Source: an uncultured Gammaproteobacteria bacterium | Lineage (GTDB): Bacteria; Pseudomonadota; Gammaproteobacteria; Pseudomonadales; UBA5518 | Direction of reading: 5' to 3' | DNA: 7,246 bases | Assembly (NCBI GenBank): GCA_903921135.1 | Contig: CAIXOY010000422.1 | Location: 1-7,246 of the forward strand | Part shown: piece after piece, positions 5,708 to 7,246 of the stretch | Position numbering within the stretch: position 1 is the stretch's first letter | Layout of the letters: every line of letters starts with the position of its first letter | The notes under the pieces: model-generated | Told to the model about the DNA's origin: nothing | Databases searched by the model: none | Seen by the model: only the letters and a program-made list of their open reading frames with translations | Position numbers and translations under genes: made by a program

Positions 5708-6757
5708 TCAGACGGCGCGGCCATGACAGGCCTTGTAGCGCTGCCCGGAGCCGCAGGGGCAGGCTTCGTTGCGCCCGGGCGTGACGGAGCCGGCTCCAGA
5801 CGCGAATGCACTCGCCGGCGCAGACGCAGACGCAGACGCGGACGCTGACGCTGACGGGAAGGACGAAGGCTCGGGCTCGGGCGCCGTGGCCGCCAGAGGC
5901 GCTGCAAGCCCCTCGATGAAGCGGTTGATCTCCGCCACGCGCGGCGCGACAACCGGCCACACCCGCGCGAGTTCCGCTGCATGACGGCGCCATTTGCCCG
6001 CCTCCGGCGCAGTCACGGTGTAACGCGAAAGAGGCAAGGGCTGCTGCAGCTGTGCGGCAAAGGTTGCGTCGAGCGGGACATCCATGAAAGCGCACAGACG
6101 CGCAACGCTCGCCGCGGGATCGGCGATGAGTTCGGCGGCATTGACGGCCGTCCACCGCGCGCGCGGCAGTGCGGCAAGATCCTCCATCACGCAGGCATGC
6201 GTGCTGCTCCACTGGAAGGCCGCGATCTCCTCCAGCGGCCGGCCGGTGTAGCCCTGCCAGCGCGGCGGCAGCAGCAAGGACCACGGGCCGTGAGCCGTGG
6301 CAAACCGCCGGTAGGTGACAAAACTCCCCGTGCGCCAGGCATCGATGATGCTGCCCAGATTCGGCAAGGGGTCACGCACCAGGTAGATGAACAGCGCATC
6401 GGGAAACAGCGCATCCAGAAAGGAAATACGCAGCGCGTTTTTCGGCGTTTTTTCCAGCAGTCGCACGCATCCCGCGTGCGCCGCATCGAGAGGACGTCCG
6501 GCCCGATCACGGATCTGCGCGAGGAACTGCGCGGGGATCGACTGCGCGAGCTTGGGATCGAGCAACGCCGCCGTGAGGCGGTTCGAGTCCACCACGCCAC
6601 GCATCGGGCTCAGCTTGGGATAGGACTCGAACAGGCGGTGGCTCTCGTCGCCCAGCGACCACAGCCCCTCGGCCTGGGCCAGCGTCTGGAACAGCAGCGT
6701 GCTGCAGGAGCGCGGCGCCGCCACGATGAAAACGGGCCGCTCCAGCACCGCGCTCAC
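5708..6757 (-). CDS. PAPS-dependent sulfotransferase family protein with Ser/Ala linker and C-terminal SEC-C motif
   Basis: This is a predicted cytoplasmic sulfotransferase of 349 residues that would move a sulfo group from PAPS to an unknown acceptor. It starts at a GTG sharing GTGA with the stop of the ATP-grasp gene; the frame is open further upstream, but that part overlaps the ligase. The 5'-phosphosulfate loop is FIVAAPRSCSTLL (10-22). LEKTPKNALRI (101-111) has the family's K-T-P block. The 3'-phosphate motif is YLVRDPLPNLGS (125-136), with R128 and nearby serines. Residues 290-328 are a low-complexity Pro/Glu then Ser-Ala repeat linker coded by a hexamer repeat. The tail CPCGSGQRYKACH (C333, C335, C344, H345) is a SEC-C zinc motif almost identical to that of the dioxygenase. 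The core resembles the Sulfotransfer_3 type. A SEC-C tail on a sulfotransferase is unexpected. Confidence 0.88.
   Translation of the reverse strand: MSAVLERPVFIVAAPRSCSTLLFQTLAQAEGLWSLGDESHRLFESYPKLSPMRGVVDSNRLTAALLDPKLAQSIPAQFLAQIRDRAGRPLDAAHAGCVRLLEKTPKNALRISFLDALFPDALFIYLVRDPLPNLGSIIDAWRTGSFVTYRRFATAHGPWSLLLPPRWQGYTGRPLEEIAAFQWSSTHACVMEDLAALPRARWTAVNAAELIADPAASVARLCAFMDVPLDATFAAQLQQPLPLSRYTVTAPEAGKWRRHAAELARVWPVVAPRVAEINRFIEGLAAPLAATAPEPEPSSFPSASASASASASAPASAFASGAGSVTPGRNEACPCGSGQRYKACHGRAV
5745..5762. repeat. Direct repeat copy 2 (18 bases) within a SEC-C coding region
   Basis: This is identical to 4548-4565 and encodes CPCGSG of the sulfotransferase SEC-C tail on the minus strand. Confidence 0.85.
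5822..5857. repeat. Six-unit hexanucleotide tandem repeat (NGACGC) inside the sulfotransferase linker
   Basis: On the plus strand three AGACGC units are followed by GGACGC, TGACGC and a degenerate TGACGG. Read on the minus strand it gives alternating Ser-Ala, within residues about 302-315 of the sulfotransferase. Changes in unit number would keep the frame and only change linker length. Confidence 0.85.
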
Positions 6758-7246
6758 GGTGAGGGCCCGTCCTCGTACCAGCTGATGTCGTCGGTCGCGA
6801 TCTCGCCGATCGGCCTGCCCGTGCGCGCCGAGGCCCAGAGCAGGTTCGCGGCGGTGAAGGTCATCAGCCAGAAGGGTAAAGGGTCGCGCCGATCCCAGGT
6901 CACATCCTTGGCCTCGCGCAGCACGCGGTAGTACGCACCGAAACCGCGCCGCCACATCCGCGACTGCGCCTCGGTGAGGCAACTGTAGAACTGCTGTCGC
7001 CAGCCAGGCGGACGAAAGCGCAGCCGGCCCGTGCTCGCGGGCTGCAGGATCGCCTGCGCGAGCGAGTCCTCCTCGACGAAATGGATGCCGCTGTTCGCGC
7101 GCGGATTGCACTCGATACCCCAGGGCTGGCCCGCGGCATCGACGATGAAATCGAAGGCAATGAAGCCGCTCCAGTTCCGCGCGGCAACGAAACGACCCAC
7201 CCACTCGTCCACGGCGGGAAGGTCGCGCACCTGCTCGAAGCACACC
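6754..7246 (-). CDS. ATP-grasp superfamily ligase, C-terminal part, cut by the right window edge
   Basis: The last 163 residues are visible; the N-terminal part, with most of the ATP-binding site, lies beyond 7246. The visible part begins in the ATP-grasp core: GFIAFDFIVDAAG (27-39 counted from the edge) and GIECNPRANSGIH (43-55), which has the E-x-N-P-R Mg2+-ATP ligand block. ATP-grasp enzymes of this kind activate a carboxylate as an acyl-phosphate and join it to an amine or thiol. About 105 further residues follow, rich in Trp, Arg and aromatics (for example FWLMTFTAANLLWA, 125-138), and are not a standard ATP-grasp element. The stop overlaps the sulfotransferase start by 4 bases, so the two are cotranslated. 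The exact family and substrate cannot be named from this fragment. A GTG at the very edge (7245) is unlikely to be the true start because the core is incomplete there. Confidence 0.78.
   Translation of the reverse strand, partial: VCFEQVRDLPAVDEWVGRFVAARNWSGFIAFDFIVDAAGQPWGIECNPRANSGIHFVEEDSLAQAILQPASTGRLRFRPPGWRQQFYSCLTEAQSRMWRRGFGAYYRVLREAKDVTWDRRDPLPFWLMTFTAANLLWASARTGRPIGEIATDDISWYEDGPSP

Noticed and set aside
5708..7243. Sulfotransferase starting near 7243 (511 codons)
   Set aside because: The extra 162 codons lie in another frame over the ATP-grasp core, which carries a real motif. The GTG at 6757 gives a normal sulfotransferase N-terminus directly before the PAPS loop.

Overview
The window is uniformly GC-rich (about two thirds G+C by eye) and tightly packed. 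It looks like one edge of the photosynthesis gene cluster of a purple, bacteriochlorophyll-containing proteobacterium. The evidence is a magnesium chelatase pair (bchI, bchD) plus a clear crtD, the 1-hydroxycarotenoid 3,4-desaturase of the spheroidene/spirilloxanthin branch. Genus cannot be decided from the sequence; a beta- or gammaproteobacterium is my guess.

Layout. Positions 1-1980 (minus strand) hold bchI followed by bchD. They are joined by a 4-base GTGA start/stop overlap, and bchD runs off the left edge before its von Willebrand A domain. Positions 1981-2108 are the only true divergent intergenic region, with weak promoter-like elements for both directions. Positions 2109-4497 (plus strand) hold an alpha/beta hydrolase of unassigned substrate and crtD, 7 bases apart and probably translationally coupled. 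crtD ends 4 bases from the stop of a convergent gene, and the two stops form a 12-base perfect palindrome.

Positions 4502-7246 (minus strand) hold a different kind of operon. In transcription order it contains the C-terminal part of an ATP-grasp ligase, a PAPS-type sulfotransferase, and an aspartyl/asparaginyl-hydroxylase-like 2-oxoglutarate/Fe(II) dioxygenase. The last two enzymes each end in a proline/alanine/serine-rich linker and a nearly identical zinc-binding SEC-C motif (CxCx8CH). Nothing in these genes belongs to known photopigment synthesis. They look like an uncharacterised tailoring or ligation pathway abutting the photosynthesis cluster, and this is the most interesting part of the window.

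Together, BchI/BchD (with BchH elsewhere) insert Mg2+ into protoporphyrin IX, and CrtD makes the carotenoid. The hydrolase is cotranscribed with crtD but has no known role there. No stretch longer than 300 bases lacks a gene, and I saw no tRNA, rRNA, CRISPR array or insertion sequence.
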